Under the pieces are notes generated by a model that was given only the letters and a program-made list of their open reading frames with translations, did not search any database and was not told where the DNA came from. Positions 1-8,683 of a stretch of DNA of 64,000 nt are shown piece by piece (position 1 is the stretch's first letter; each line of letters opens with the position of its first letter). The stretch comes from Ralstonia pickettii DTP0602. Lineage in GTDB: Bacteria > Pseudomonadota > Gammaproteobacteria > Burkholderiales > Burkholderiaceae. The stretch covers positions 2,232,001-2,296,000 of the forward strand of contig CP006667.1 of NCBI GenBank assembly GCA_000471925.1, in the 5' to 3' direction. The position numbers and the translations under genes were made by a program.

Positions 1-1041
1 GCGTGGGAAATCGACCTGTTCGGCCGCCTGCGCAGCCTTAGCGAATCCGCGCTCGAGCAGTATTTCGCCAGCGACGAGGCACGCCGCAGCGCCCAGATCT
101 CGCTGGTGGCGAGCGTTGCCAGCGCCTACCTGACCCAGCGCGCCGATGAAGCCCTGCTGCAGGTCACCCGTGAAACGCTGGCCAATTACGAGCGCAGTTA
201 TGGCCTGACCCGGCGCAGCTACGAGGAAGGGATCGCTTCCCGGCTGGACCTGCGCCAGGCGCAGACCGCCGTGGAAACCGCACGCGCGAGTCTCGCGCGT
301 TATACCCGGCTGGTAGCCCAGGACCAGAATGCCCTGGTGCTGCTGCTCGGCACGTCCCTGCCCGCGGACCTGCCGGAAGGCCTGCCGCTGGAGCAGAAGC
401 TGTTTGCCGATGTCCCGGCCGGGCTGCCCTCAGACCTGCTGCAGAACCGCCCGGACGTGCTCGCTGCCGAGCACCGGCTGCGCTCCGCCAACGCCGATAT
501 CGGCGCCGCGCGTGCGGCGTTCTTCCCCAGTATCAGCCTGACCGCATCGGCAGGCACCGCCAGCAGGCAGCTTTCGGGCCTGTTCGGGGCCGGCTCCGGC
601 ACGTGGCTGTTCCAGCCGCAGATCAACCTGCCGCTGTTTACCGCCGGCAGCCTGCGGGCGAGCCTGGACTTTGCCGCCATCCAGAAGGATGTCAACGTCG
701 CCCAGTACGAGCGTACGGTGCAGACCGCCTTCCGCGAGGTGGCCGACGGGCTGGCGGCACGCGGCACGTACACCAGCCAGCTCCAGGCCCAGGTCCGCTT
801 CGTGGAAGCCGCCCAGGACGCCTATGGTCTGGCCGACCGGCGCTATCGCACGGGTGTCGACAGCTACCTTGCCGTGCTGGACGCGCAGCGCTCGCTGTAC
901 AACGCACAGCAACTGCTGATCGAAGCCCGGCTCGAACAGCTGACCAGTGAAGTCAACCTGTACAAGGCCTTGGGCGGCGGCTGGCACGACCAGACCGGCA
1001 AGGCCGGCGATGCGCCCGCGGCAGGCGCCGGACCAGCCTGA
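1..1041 (+). CDS. RND efflux outer-membrane factor, NodT/OprM family (5' end outside window)
   Basis: This is the C-terminal 346 residues of an outer-membrane channel that would dock with an RND pump and a membrane-fusion protein. The frame is open from base 1, so the start and any lipoprotein signal lie upstream of the window. The opening residues [10 protein letters not shown] are the usual motif in the first OEP repeat of NodT-type proteins. A second OEP repeat follows, with [20 protein letters not shown] and the [10 protein letters not shown] strand. The tail is Ala/Gly/Pro-rich, as is common after the last helix. The family assignment is firm. The substrate cannot be read from this part, and the pump genes presumably precede it. 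Confidence 0.93.
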   Translation, partial: AWEIDLFGRLRSLSESALEQYFASDEARRSAQISLVASVASAYLTQRADEALLQVTRETLANYERSYGLTRRSYEEGIASRLDLRQAQTAVETARASLARYTRLVAQDQNALVLLLGTSLPADLPEGLPLEQKLFADVPAGLPSDLLQNRPDVLAAEHRLRSANADIGAARAAFFPSISLTASAGTASRQLSGLFGAGSGTWLFQPQINLPLFTAGSLRASLDFAAIQKDVNVAQYERTVQTAFREVADGLAARGTYTSQLQAQVRFVEAAQDAYGLADRRYRTGVDSYLAVLDAQRSLYNAQQLLIEARLEQLTSEVNLYKALGGGWHDQTGKAGDAPAAGAGPA

Positions 1042-1054
1042 CGCGCAAGCCGGG

Positions 1055-1089
1055 CGGGCAGCGTGCGCCGTCGCGCGCACCGCTGCCCG
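1055..1089 (+). terminator. Strong hairpin just after the efflux gene
   Basis: Arms CGGGCAGCG (1055-1063) and CGCTGCCCG (1081-1089) match perfectly, and the loop itself contains a TGCGC/GCGCA pairing. It begins 14 bases after the stop codon. No run of T follows, so it may be a processing or Rho-assisted end rather than a classical intrinsic terminator. Confidence 0.5.
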
Positions 1090-1238
1090 TCCAGGGCTCC
1101 GTGCCGGCGACATCTTTCGGCCTTTCGAATGAGGGGAGGGCGAACCAATCTGCGCGCGATTCGAATCGCGCCATCTCGATCGAGGCAGGAGAATGTATCG
1201 GGGTTTCGGGCAGTAGCTTGACCCCGACCGCGCGGGCC

Positions 1239-1874
1239 TTAAGCCGGCCGACACATCAGCACAAGCGCCAGTTGCAATGCGGTACGGGCCACGGTGTCGA
1301 CATCGGGCGCATAACCGTTACGAATCCAGTACAGCGCGACATGGACGATCCCGCCGGCCACGCCGGCGCTCAGCATCGGATCGAACTCCCGGCCCTCTCG
1401 TCCACCAGCCAATAACGTCCGCGCCAGCAGTGCACCAAACTCGCTAAGCGAAATGGCCAGCGCTTCATCTACAAGCTTGCTGACGCCGCGGATTTCGACC
1501 AGGAAGACCCTCGCCGCGCGAGGCTCGCATTGCAGCGCACCAAAGTAAGCCCGTAGCATCGCCAAAGCGCGCTGTTCCCCACTTTCGCCGTTTTCCTCGC
1601 CTGCCCGCGCCAGAGTGTGCAGCAATTTGCGCGTCACGGTTTCGTACGACGCCAGCAAAAGCGCCTCGCTATTGGCAAACGACTCATAGAAATAGCGCTC
1701 AGTCAGTCCGGCGGCTTCGCACACGGCCTTGACCGTGGCGTTCTGGTAGCCACGCTCTCCGTAGACCTGGACAGCCGCGGCAATCAGCTGGCTGCGGCGC
1801 TGGGCGCGTCGTTCTTCGGCTTCGGCGCCGCGATAGCGGCGAGCGGGGGAAAGCTCGGTCGTCATGGGGGCCAT
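1239..1874 (-). CDS. TetR/AcrR-family transcriptional regulator
   Basis: This 211-residue protein has an N-terminal TetR helix-turn-helix at about residues 25-75, with the signature GYQNATVKAVCEAAGLT followed by RYFYESF. The C-terminal ligand domain is of no recognised subclass. The ATG at 1874 is preceded by AGGGA at suitable spacing. A second ATG three codons in is possible. It is transcribed away from the flavin monooxygenase operon, and an inverted repeat (1904-1921) lies between the two starts. It is therefore probably a local repressor of that operon and of itself. The inducer is unknown. Confidence 0.92.
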   Translation of the reverse strand: MAPMTTELSPARRYRGAEAEERRAQRRSQLIAAAVQVYGERGYQNATVKAVCEAAGLTERYFYESFANSEALLLASYETVTRKLLHTLARAGEENGESGEQRALAMLRAYFGALQCEPRAARVFLVEIRGVSKLVDEALAISLSEFGALLARTLLAGGREGREFDPMLSAGVAGGIVHVALYWIRNGYAPDVDTVARTALQLALVLMCRPA

Positions 1875-1903
1875 TATGACATTCCCTATTGCCAGATGAA
1901 TTT

Positions 1904-1921
1904 TGACAACCTATCTTGTCA
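1904..1921. promoter_or_regulatory. Candidate TetR operator
   Basis: TGACAA (1904-1909) and TTGTCA (1916-1921) form a perfect inverted repeat with a 6-bp spacer, with further outer matches at 1901-1902/1923-1924. It lies 30 bp upstream of the TetR start and 39 bp upstream of the monooxygenase ATG, the position expected for a divergent auto-regulated operator. Confidence 0.6.
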
Positions 1922-1959
1922 GAAACGCCGCTCATCCGCACTCGTCCGGATTTCTCATC

Positions 1960-3531
1960 ATGACCGCCCCCCATTCTGATGACGCAGTCCTTGATGTTCT
2001 GATCGTAGGCGCCGGCCTGTCCGGGATCGGTGCCGCGCGGCACCTGCAGGAACGCTGCGCCGGCAAGCGCTACGCCATCCTCGAAGCCCGCCAGGCGCTG
2101 GGCGGCACCTGGGACCTGTTCCGCTACCCGGGCATCCGTTCGGATTCGGACATGTACACGCTCGGCTACCGTTTCAAGCCGTGGCAGGGGGCCAAGGCCA
2201 TCGCCGACGGACCCTCGATCCTTGCCTACATCCGCCAGACGGCCGAAGAAGCCGGCATCACGCCACACATACGCTTCGGCCACAAGGTGCTCACCGTCGC
2301 CTGGGATAGCAGCAGCGCCTGCTGGACCGTGGAAGCGGAGCGCACCCAGGACGGCAGCCGCGTGCGCCTGCGGGCCCGCTTCCTGTACGTTTGCGCCGGC
2401 TATTACCGCTATGCCGAAGGCCACCGCCCCACGTTTCCCGGCGAAGAAACCTTCAGGGGCCGCATGGTACATCCGCAGTTCTGGGACGAATCGCTCGACT
2501 ACGCCGGCAAGCGCGTGGTGGTGATCGGCAGCGGCGCCACGGCGGTGACGCTGGTGCCCGCCATGGCGAAAAGCGCGGCCCACGTGACCATGCTGCAGCG
2601 CTCGCCCACCTATATCGTCACGCGCCCCGGCGAAGACGCCATCGCCAACAGATTGCGACGCGTCTTGCCTGAAAAGCTGGCCTACACGGTGACGCGTTGG
2701 AAGAACGTGCTGCTTGGCATGAGTTTCTTCCAGTTGGCGCGCCGCCGCCCCGAGCGGGTCAAGCAGCGGCTGATCGCGATGGCCGCCGCGCAGCTTGCAC
2801 CTGGCTTCGATGTGGATACCCATTTCACGCCCCGCTATATGCCCTGGGATCAGCGCCTGTGCCTGGTGCCGGACGGCGACCTGTTCCGCGAAATCCGCGA
2901 CGGGCGCGCGGCGATCGTCACCGACACGATCGAACGCTTCAACGCCGAGGGTATCGTTCTGCGCAGCGGCAAGATGCTGCCCGCGGACATCGTGGTGGTC
3001 GCCACCGGGCTGAAGCTGAACATGCTCGGCGACATCGCGGTCAGCGTGGACGGCCAACCACGCCGGCCGGCCGAATCGATGGCCTACAAGGGCATGATGC
3101 TCAGCGAGGTGCCCAATCTGGTGCTGGCCTTCGGCTACACCAATGCGTCATGGACGCTCAAGGCGGACCTCACCGCCGAGTACGTCTGCCGGCTGCTGCG
3201 CTACATGGACCGTCACAAGCACCGCATCGCCATGCCGCGCCGGGCTGCCGACGTGCAGCCCGTGCCGTTCCTGGACTTCACCTCGGGCTACGTGCAACGC
3301 GCGGCCAGCGTGCTGCCGAAGCAGGGCAACCGCAAGCCGTGGCGCGTGCATCAGAACTATCTGAAAGACATGCTCACGATCCGGTACGGGCGCATCGTCG
3401 ATGGCGTGCTGCAGTTCGACACACCGCTGCCGGGCACGCAGGCGCCGACGCTAAAGCAGGACGACACCCGGCGCAGCCAGCGGGATAACAGCACGCAGCC
3501 GGCGGGGGTAAGCAGCGAGGTGCAGCCATGA
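1960..3531 (+). CDS. Flavin-containing / Baeyer-Villiger-type monooxygenase
   Basis: This 523-residue FAD- and NADPH-dependent oxygenase inserts oxygen into ketones or heteroatom substrates. Two Rossmann motifs are visible: GAGLSG at 17-22 for FAD, with Glu42 for the ribose, and GSGATA at 190-195 for NADPH. The hallmark GGTWD (48-52) and RYPGIRSDSDMY are present. The BVMO fingerprint reads F165-x-G-x3-H171-x3-W175-D176, with Asp where classical BVMOs have Pro, so an EthA-like or FMO-like subgroup is likely. I chose the ATG at 1960 because the upstream TTG at 1903 would run through the operator. The stop codon overlaps the next ORF (ATGA), so translation is probably coupled. Confidence 0.9.
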   Translation: MTAPHSDDAVLDVLIVGAGLSGIGAARHLQERCAGKRYAILEARQALGGTWDLFRYPGIRSDSDMYTLGYRFKPWQGAKAIADGPSILAYIRQTAEEAGITPHIRFGHKVLTVAWDSSSACWTVEAERTQDGSRVRLRARFLYVCAGYYRYAEGHRPTFPGEETFRGRMVHPQFWDESLDYAGKRVVVIGSGATAVTLVPAMAKSAAHVTMLQRSPTYIVTRPGEDAIANRLRRVLPEKLAYTVTRWKNVLLGMSFFQLARRRPERVKQRLIAMAAAQLAPGFDVDTHFTPRYMPWDQRLCLVPDGDLFREIRDGRAAIVTDTIERFNAEGIVLRSGKMLPADIVVVATGLKLNMLGDIAVSVDGQPRRPAESMAYKGMMLSEVPNLVLAFGYTNASWTLKADLTAEYVCRLLRYMDRHKHRIAMPRRAADVQPVPFLDFTSGYVQRAASVLPKQGNRKPWRVHQNYLKDMLTIRYGRIVDGVLQFDTPLPGTQAPTLKQDDTRRSQRDNSTQPAGVSSEVQP

Positions 3532-3680
3532 CCATCGGACTCGCCGTCGTCGCAGGGTTGCTCGCCGTATTGCTTGTCACCGGCATCCTGCTCTTCCTCC
3601 ACACCTGGCGCACTCGCATCCGCCTCACCCCGCAAATTTGTTACCGGAGCCCACCCCATGGCGACTTCAATCGGTTCTAG
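3528..3680 (+). CDS. Small single-pass membrane peptide (50 aa), hypothetical
   Basis: The start codon overlaps the monooxygenase stop as ATGA, and the TAG at 3678-3680 lies inside the start of the Coq4-like gene, which begins at 3658. Residues 3-24 form one strongly hydrophobic helix (starting IGLAVVAGLL) followed by a positive patch WRTRIR, as in an N-in or N-out single-pass protein. No family is recognised. It could be a real coupling peptide or membrane anchor, or the eroded start of a lost gene such as an N-terminally anchored hydrolase. Double overlap with both neighbours favours real translation, but the evidence is positional only. Confidence 0.4.
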   Translation: MTIGLAVVAGLLAVLLVTGILLFLHTWRTRIRLTPQICYRSPPHGDFNRF

Positions 3681-4383
3681 TCCGTACAAGCAGGATGTGC
3701 TGACAGCGTTCAAGGCTATTCGCAGGCTACTGGCAGACAGCAATGACACGGAGCAGGTGTTCCGCATCATGCGAGCGCTCAATGGCCCGTCCATGCCGCG
3801 GAATTTCAGCCGGCTGCTGAGCAAGCCAGACGGCCGGCGCATGGTGTATCAGCGCATTGAACTGGCGGAGCGTCTCGCCGATCCGGACTATGTGTCCCGG
3901 TTCGCGCCGGGAACGGTGGGTGCGGCCTATCGCGAGTTCATCGAAAGGACCGGCTACAGCGCGGACGGGCTGGCCAGGATATCGAACCTGGATCAGGAGC
4001 CGGTCGTCGAAGACGCCTATCTGTGGTTCGGCCGGCGTACGCGCGACATCCACGATATCTGGCATGTACTCACGGGGTACCGGGCTGACGAGAGCCTGGG
4101 CGAAGCCGCGCTGGTGGCATTCAGCTATGCGCAAACCGGCGGTAGGGGATGGGCCTTTATCGCAGTCGCGGCCTCCATGAAAAGCCTGCGCGTATCCCGC
4201 AGCCTGGGCTTCGCGAGGGCGGTGCTGGAGGGCTACCGAATAGGCCGACGCGCGGCTTGGCTGCTTGGTGAGGATTATGAAAAGTTGCTACATGAGCCGA
4301 TCGAAGCGGCCCGCCTGCGACTGGGCATTGCGCAGCCGGTGCGTTACCTTGCCTGCAACCCGGTGCAGGACTGGACGTCGTGA
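3658..4383 (+). CDS. Coq4-family protein
   Basis: This 241-residue protein belongs to the Coq4 family. In eukaryotes Coq4 organises ubiquinone synthesis and acts on ring C1. The zinc motif HDxxH is visible as H132-D133-I-W-H136, followed by Glu149. The start ATG at 3658 follows MATSIGSSPYKQ, and an upstream in-frame codon at 3574 has no support. It is the last gene of the monooxygenase operon and no other ubiquinone gene is nearby. It more likely serves a quinone-like or hydrophobic substrate of the monooxygenase than housekeeping ubiquinone synthesis (inference). Confidence 0.85.
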   Translation: MATSIGSSPYKQDVLTAFKAIRRLLADSNDTEQVFRIMRALNGPSMPRNFSRLLSKPDGRRMVYQRIELAERLADPDYVSRFAPGTVGAAYREFIERTGYSADGLARISNLDQEPVVEDAYLWFGRRTRDIHDIWHVLTGYRADESLGEAALVAFSYAQTGGRGWAFIAVAASMKSLRVSRSLGFARAVLEGYRIGRRAAWLLGEDYEKLLHEPIEAARLRLGIAQPVRYLACNPVQDWTS

Positions 4384-4626
4384 CGCTCTTGGCATTCCCC
4401 CGGCACCCGGCCCGACGATCGGAGCGTAGCAATGTGCCACCTACCCGTCTCTCCGCGAGGGGCTGGAGCGGTTATCGCACATTGCATTGTTGGGACAGCT
4501 GTTTTTCAGGGTCGGCCTGAGGGCGCTGCATATGTGCGTCCGGCATAATCAAGCGCCCCGTTCATACCGATACGGAATTTCCGTCACGCGCGGGCGCACA
4601 CTGAAACCAAGGGCAGGAGACGTAGT

Positions 4627-5616
4627 TTGAGCATCAACATTCGCGCATCGCGCACCGTACGACTGATGGCTGTCGCCATCGCTGGCCTGGCCGTCGGCCA
4701 CTCCGCCGCCATGGCCGCCGATGCCTGGCCGACCAAACCGATCAAGGTCATCGTTCCCTATACGCCCGGCGGCTCGACCGACACAGTTTCGCGCGTCGTG
4801 TTCGAGAAGGTCGCGCAAAGCATCGGGCAGCCCATCATCATCGAGAACAAGCCCGGTGCGAACAGCACGCTGGGTGTGGGCGTCGCGGCGCGCTCCGCGC
4901 CGGATGGCTATACCTTCGTGTCGGTGCTGGCGGCCTACAGCGCGAACATGTCGCTGTACTCGAAGCTCAGCTACAAGCCGTCGGACCTGGTACCGGTGGC
5001 CGAGATGGCGGAACTGCCGTTGTTCCTGTTCGCCAGCAAGAAGTTGCCGGTCAAGACGGTTGGTGAACTGGTCGCATACGGCAAGAAGCACCCCGACACA
5101 CTGACCTTCGGCTCGAGCGGTGTTGGCAGCTCCGCGCACCTGACTGGTGAGCGCCTGGCGATGGAGTCCAAGGTCAAGATGACCCACATTCCGTACAACG
5201 GCAGCGCGCCGATTCTGCCGGCGCTGGTGTCGGGCGAGGTCTCCGTGGCGTTCGATCCGTTGCTGGTGCCGATGCCGCACGTGAAGTCTGGCAAGATCAA
5301 CGTGCTCGCCGTGGCGTCGGCCAAGCGCTGGCCAGGTGAACCGAACATCCCGACCATGGAAGAGTCGGGTTTCCCGGGCTTTGTCATGAGCTCGTGGACG
5401 GGCCTGCTGGCACCCGCCGGCACGCCGGCTCCGGTCGTCGATCGCATGGCCAAGGAAATCGCCGCGGCAACCCGCAGCCCGGACGTTGCCAAGAAGCTGA
5501 CTGAGCTGGGCTTCGTGCCGGTGGGAGGCACCTCAGAGGAGTTCCGCAAGCTGATCGACCGTGACATCACCCGCTATGGGCAGATCGTGAAGGCGGGCAA
5601 GATCACCCTCGACTGA
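4627..5616 (+). CDS. Bug/TctC-family periplasmic substrate-binding protein
   Basis: This 329-residue receptor is of the tripartite tricarboxylate transporter type. A signal peptide (about residues 1-30, ending AAMAADA) precedes the WPTKPIKVIVPYTPGGSTD motif that starts the mature domain. The second ligand-loop motif GVGVAARSAPDGYT is present. The TTG start is chosen because AGGAG lies 9 bases upstream. The next ATG, 13 codons in, would truncate the signal peptide. No TctA/TctB membrane genes are nearby. Ligands of this family are usually carboxylates; the ligand here is unknown. It is convergent with the next Bug gene. Confidence 0.93.
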   Translation: MSINIRASRTVRLMAVAIAGLAVGHSAAMAADAWPTKPIKVIVPYTPGGSTDTVSRVVFEKVAQSIGQPIIIENKPGANSTLGVGVAARSAPDGYTFVSVLAAYSANMSLYSKLSYKPSDLVPVAEMAELPLFLFASKKLPVKTVGELVAYGKKHPDTLTFGSSGVGSSAHLTGERLAMESKVKMTHIPYNGSAPILPALVSGEVSVAFDPLLVPMPHVKSGKINVLAVASAKRWPGEPNIPTMEESGFPGFVMSSWTGLLAPAGTPAPVVDRMAKEIAAATRSPDVAKKLTELGFVPVGGTSEEFRKLIDRDITRYGQIVKAGKITLD

Positions 5617-5623
5617 GTATGGC

Positions 5624-5655
5624 AAAGGCGCCCCGGCGCGCCGAAACTCGCCTTT
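5624..5655 (+). terminator. Possible terminator between convergent Bug genes
   Basis: AAAGGCG (5624-5630) pairs with CGCCTTT (5649-5655), and the loop contains the self-complementary CGGCGCGCCG. It begins 8 bases after the upstream stop and is followed by a T-rich stretch. Further short hairpins (GAGCCC/GGGCTC at 5671-5689) lie between it and the opposite gene. Confidence 0.4.
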
Positions 5656-5710
5656 CTGGTTTCTGGAACCGAGCCCCGGGAGTGGGCTCCCCATTGGGGG
5701 AGCGCAGCGA

Positions 5711-6685
5711 TCAGCCTCCGGTGGGCTCGGCCTGAGCGATTGCGCGATACTTGTTGACCGCTCCGCGCAGGTAGTCGCCGAAGGCCTGCGGCGACTCGCT
5801 CGGCTTGACCTCGATGCCCTGCGCCGCCAGCTGATCGCGTACCGCGGGTCGCGCCAGCGCCTTGGCGATGGCTGCGTGCAGGCGGGACACGATCGGGGCA
5901 GGCGTGCCGGCGGGCGCCAGGATCGCGTTGAAGGTGGCATCCTCATACCCCGGCAGCCCGGCCTCTGCCACCGTCGGGACATCGGGGAGCAGGGCCGAGC
6001 GCGTGGGCGTCGTGACCGCCAGCGCGCGCAGCTTTTTCGCCTGCACGTACCGCCCCGACGTGCTGACCTGGTCGAACATCGTCATCACCTGACCGCCCAC
6101 CACGTCCATCAGCGCCTGGCCATTGCCCTTGTACGAAACACTCAGCATCTTGATGCCCGCCTGCCGACTGAAAAGTTCTGCCGCGATGTAGCCGGTGGAG
6201 CCGATGCCGGACGATGCGAACGAGACCTGGCCGGGGTGGGCCCTGGCCCGGTCGATCAGTTCCTTGACGGTGCGCTGGGGCACGGAAGGATGCGCGACCA
6301 GCACCATGGGGATCTGGCAGATCTGCGTCACCGGCGCGAAGTCCTTGATCGGATCGTAGCGGGCATCCGGCACGAAGGCCGGGGCCGATGCGAAGGTATT
6401 GGCGACCGCCAGCAGGGTGTAGCCGTCGGGCTGGGCGTGCGCGACCTCGCGCGTGCCGATCAGGCCGCTGGCGCTGGGCTTGTTTTCTACAATGACCGGC
6501 TGCCCCAGGTCTTCGGACAGGCCCTTGGCAATCAGCCGGGAAACCAGGTCGACGGTACCGCCCGGTGCCAGGGGCACCACGATGCGTATCGGTTTGGCCG
6601 GATAGGTCTCGCTCGCCTGGGCCGGACTGGCCGCAAAGGCGACGCCGATGGCCAGGGCCGCCAGCACGCGGGGGATGTTGTTCAT
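5711..6685 (-). CDS. Bug/TctC-family periplasmic substrate-binding protein
   Basis: This 324-residue protein has a clear signal peptide ending SPAQAS, then YPAKPIRIVVPLAPGGTVD and the AHAQPDGYT loop. It is the distal gene of a three-gene leftward operon: class II aldolase (8478), amidohydrolase (7641), then this receptor. Spacings are 42 and 83 bp. The neighbours suggest that it captures the carboxylate consumed by those two enzymes. No membrane TctAB partner is visible. Confidence 0.93.
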   Translation of the reverse strand: MNNIPRVLAALAIGVAFAASPAQASETYPAKPIRIVVPLAPGGTVDLVSRLIAKGLSEDLGQPVIVENKPSASGLIGTREVAHAQPDGYTLLAVANTFASAPAFVPDARYDPIKDFAPVTQICQIPMVLVAHPSVPQRTVKELIDRARAHPGQVSFASSGIGSTGYIAAELFSRQAGIKMLSVSYKGNGQALMDVVGGQVMTMFDQVSTSGRYVQAKKLRALAVTTPTRSALLPDVPTVAEAGLPGYEDATFNAILAPAGTPAPIVSRLHAAIAKALARPAVRDQLAAQGIEVKPSESPQAFGDYLRGAVNKYRAIAQAEPTGG

Positions 6686-6768
6686 GATCTTTGTCTCCTG
6701 TTTATCGTGTTGCGCGATAGCGGTACTTCACGCATATCCGGGAGGTCTGATGCCTCCGCGGTCAAACT

Positions 6769-7641
6769 TCAGAATCCATATAGCCGCGCCGGGTTGTCCA
6801 CCAGGAGCTTGTGGGCGCGCTCCGTGGTCCCGGCCCATTCGAGGCAGCGCAGCAGCGCCCGTGCGTTGTCCTCGTCTCGAAACGGCGTGATGCCAGCGAC
6901 GGACAGTGGTCGGCCCGCGGCCGACCCGGGGTGCGGCCAGTCGGTGCCCCACAGCACGCGATCGGGATTGGCGTCGATCAGGGCACGCGCGAGCGCGGCC
7001 ACGTCAGCGTAGTCGGGCGCCCGAGAGATGCGGTAGGCGGCCGACAGCTTCACGTATACGCGCCCGGACGCGAGGGCCGCGAGCAAGGTGTCGAAGCCGG
7101 CTTGCGACGGCCCCAGCTCTGCTTGCGCGCGGCCGAAATGATCGACGACCAGCGGCGCGGGCAAGTCGGACAATACGTCGGATAGCGCCGACAAGGTGGC
7201 GAGGTTGGTGTAGGTCTGCACATGCCACCCCAGCGGCGCCACGCGCTTCGCGGCGCTCAGCAACCTGCGCCGCGCCACCTCGGCATCATGCTCGCCGGCA
7301 GTCTCCAGGTTAACGCGCACACCGCGCACACCCGCGCGGTGCATGGCGGTCAGGGCATCTCCGGACGTGGTCTCGTCGATGACCGCCACGCCGCGGCCCG
7401 CGCCGCCGAGCTGCGCCAGCGCATCCAGCAGGCAAGTATTGTCCGCACCGTACGGACTGGGCTGGACGATGACGGTACGGTCGATGCCCAGGCTGCGGTG
7501 CAGCGCGAGCAGGGCGTCGAGCGGCGCATCCGCGGGCGTATACGTGCGCGCGGCATCGAAGCGGTAGGCTGACGCGGGGCCGAACACGTGTACGTGGCAA
7601 TCGCATATGCCCGCGGTGGGTCTGGCGACGACATCAGTCAT
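6769..7641 (-). CDS. Amidohydrolase-family (LigI-like) TIM-barrel hydrolase
   Basis: This 290-residue enzyme belongs to the amidohydrolase_2 group, which includes 2-pyrone-4,6-dicarboxylate lactonase (LigI) and related lactonases. The metal/substrate motif H16-x-H18 sits in CDCHVHVFGP. The conserved GTDWPHP has the catalytic Asp at about residue 234. Length and motif spacing fit LigI-like lactone hydrolases rather than zinc-dependent dihydroorotases. It lies between a class II aldolase and a Bug receptor, so it probably opens a lactone or hydrolyses an intermediate in a dicarboxylate pathway. The exact substrate is not readable. Confidence 0.88.
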   Translation of the reverse strand: MTDVVARPTAGICDCHVHVFGPASAYRFDAARTYTPADAPLDALLALHRSLGIDRTVIVQPSPYGADNTCLLDALAQLGGAGRGVAVIDETTSGDALTAMHRAGVRGVRVNLETAGEHDAEVARRRLLSAAKRVAPLGWHVQTYTNLATLSALSDVLSDLPAPLVVDHFGRAQAELGPSQAGFDTLLAALASGRVYVKLSAAYRISRAPDYADVAALARALIDANPDRVLWGTDWPHPGSAAGRPLSVAGITPFRDEDNARALLRCLEWAGTTERAHKLLVDNPARLYGF

Positions 7642-7683
7642 GCGAGAGTCTCCGGAATTGGTAAGGGGAGGGCGGCAAAAGCG

Positions 7684-8478
7684 TCAGCTGGCATAGGAGG
7701 GATAGCCACCCGGCTCGGCGTCCAGCAAGCGCAGCATGGCGTGCCACTCGAGTTCGCCATAAGGCCGGCGCGTGCCGGGCTGGTACAGGTGTGCCGCGCC
7801 GTCCAGGATCTCGTCGGCGGGCACCAGCACCTGGTCCAGGCCGGCCGCCATCGCGTCTACCTGGGCCCGGCACGCCATCTCCAGCTGATACATCAGGTTG
7901 AATGCCTGCGGCACAGAGCTTCCGCACACGAGCAGGCCATGGTTGCGCAGGATCATGGCATTGTGCGGACCCAGATCGGCCACCAGCCGCGCCTGCTCGG
8001 CCAGGTCCACCGCGGGCCCTTCGAACTCGTGATAGCCGAGATGGCCGTGGAACCGCGAGGCGGTCTGCGTAACGGGCAGCAGGCCGCAGCGCATGGCCGA
8101 CACCGCCATCCCGGCGCGCGTATGCGTATGGATGACGCAATGCACGTCGGGACGCGCGCGGTGGATGCAGCCGTGGATCACGTAACCGGACTTGTTGATG
8201 CTGTAGTCGGTGTCCGGCTTGCGGCACACGGTGCCGTCGAAGTCGATCTCGACCAGGTTGGACGCCGTGATCTCCTTGTACAGCAGCCCGTACAGATTGA
8301 TCAGCAGCCTGCCTTCCCGGCCGGGAATCCGTGCCGTGATGTGGTTGTAGATCATGTCGGTCATGCTGTAGCGGTCCATCAGCCGATAGCACGCCGCCAG
8401 TGCTTTCCGCGCCTGCCATTCCCCTTCGTCCACCTCGTCCTGCAACGAGGGAAAATTGGTCCCATATCGCATATTCAT
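7684..8478 (-). CDS. Class II aldolase/adducin-family protein
   Basis: This 264-residue metal-dependent aldolase or decarboxylase is of the fuculose-aldolase fold. The HTH motif with zinc ligands His117 and His119 is in HCVIHTHTRAG. A third histidine lies in ILRNHGLLV near residue 185. It is the first gene of the leftward operon with the amidohydrolase and a Bug receptor, and the LysR gene is divergent 206 bp away. It probably cleaves or decarboxylates a hydroxy-acid intermediate. The non-enzymatic adducin branch is unlikely, because the metal site is intact. Confidence 0.88.
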   Translation of the reverse strand: MNMRYGTNFPSLQDEVDEGEWQARKALAACYRLMDRYSMTDMIYNHITARIPGREGRLLINLYGLLYKEITASNLVEIDFDGTVCRKPDTDYSINKSGYVIHGCIHRARPDVHCVIHTHTRAGMAVSAMRCGLLPVTQTASRFHGHLGYHEFEGPAVDLAEQARLVADLGPHNAMILRNHGLLVCGSSVPQAFNLMYQLEMACRAQVDAMAAGLDQVLVPADEILDGAAHLYQPGTRRPYGELEWHAMLRLLDAEPGGYPSYAS

Positions 8479-8683
8479 CCGTACGCCCCTATGCTGGCAT
8501 AATAAAAACTAATAATTGCAACCTTGGCTGCGCTTCCCCCGGAACGTGCGTCAGCCCCACGTTTGTAACGATAATATGGAGTCTCCGCTTTGAAGGCCAT
8601 CGAGAAAATTTCACCATCGCATCGATAAAGCTAATGGCTCTGCCTTTTCCGGCCATCGCCGGACATCCCTGCACAAACCTGCC

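Noticed and set aside
1699..3057. Long minus-strand frame opposite the flavin monooxygenase
   Set aside because: Antisense shadow of a high-GC gene. The plus-strand product has full family motifs and this frame has none.
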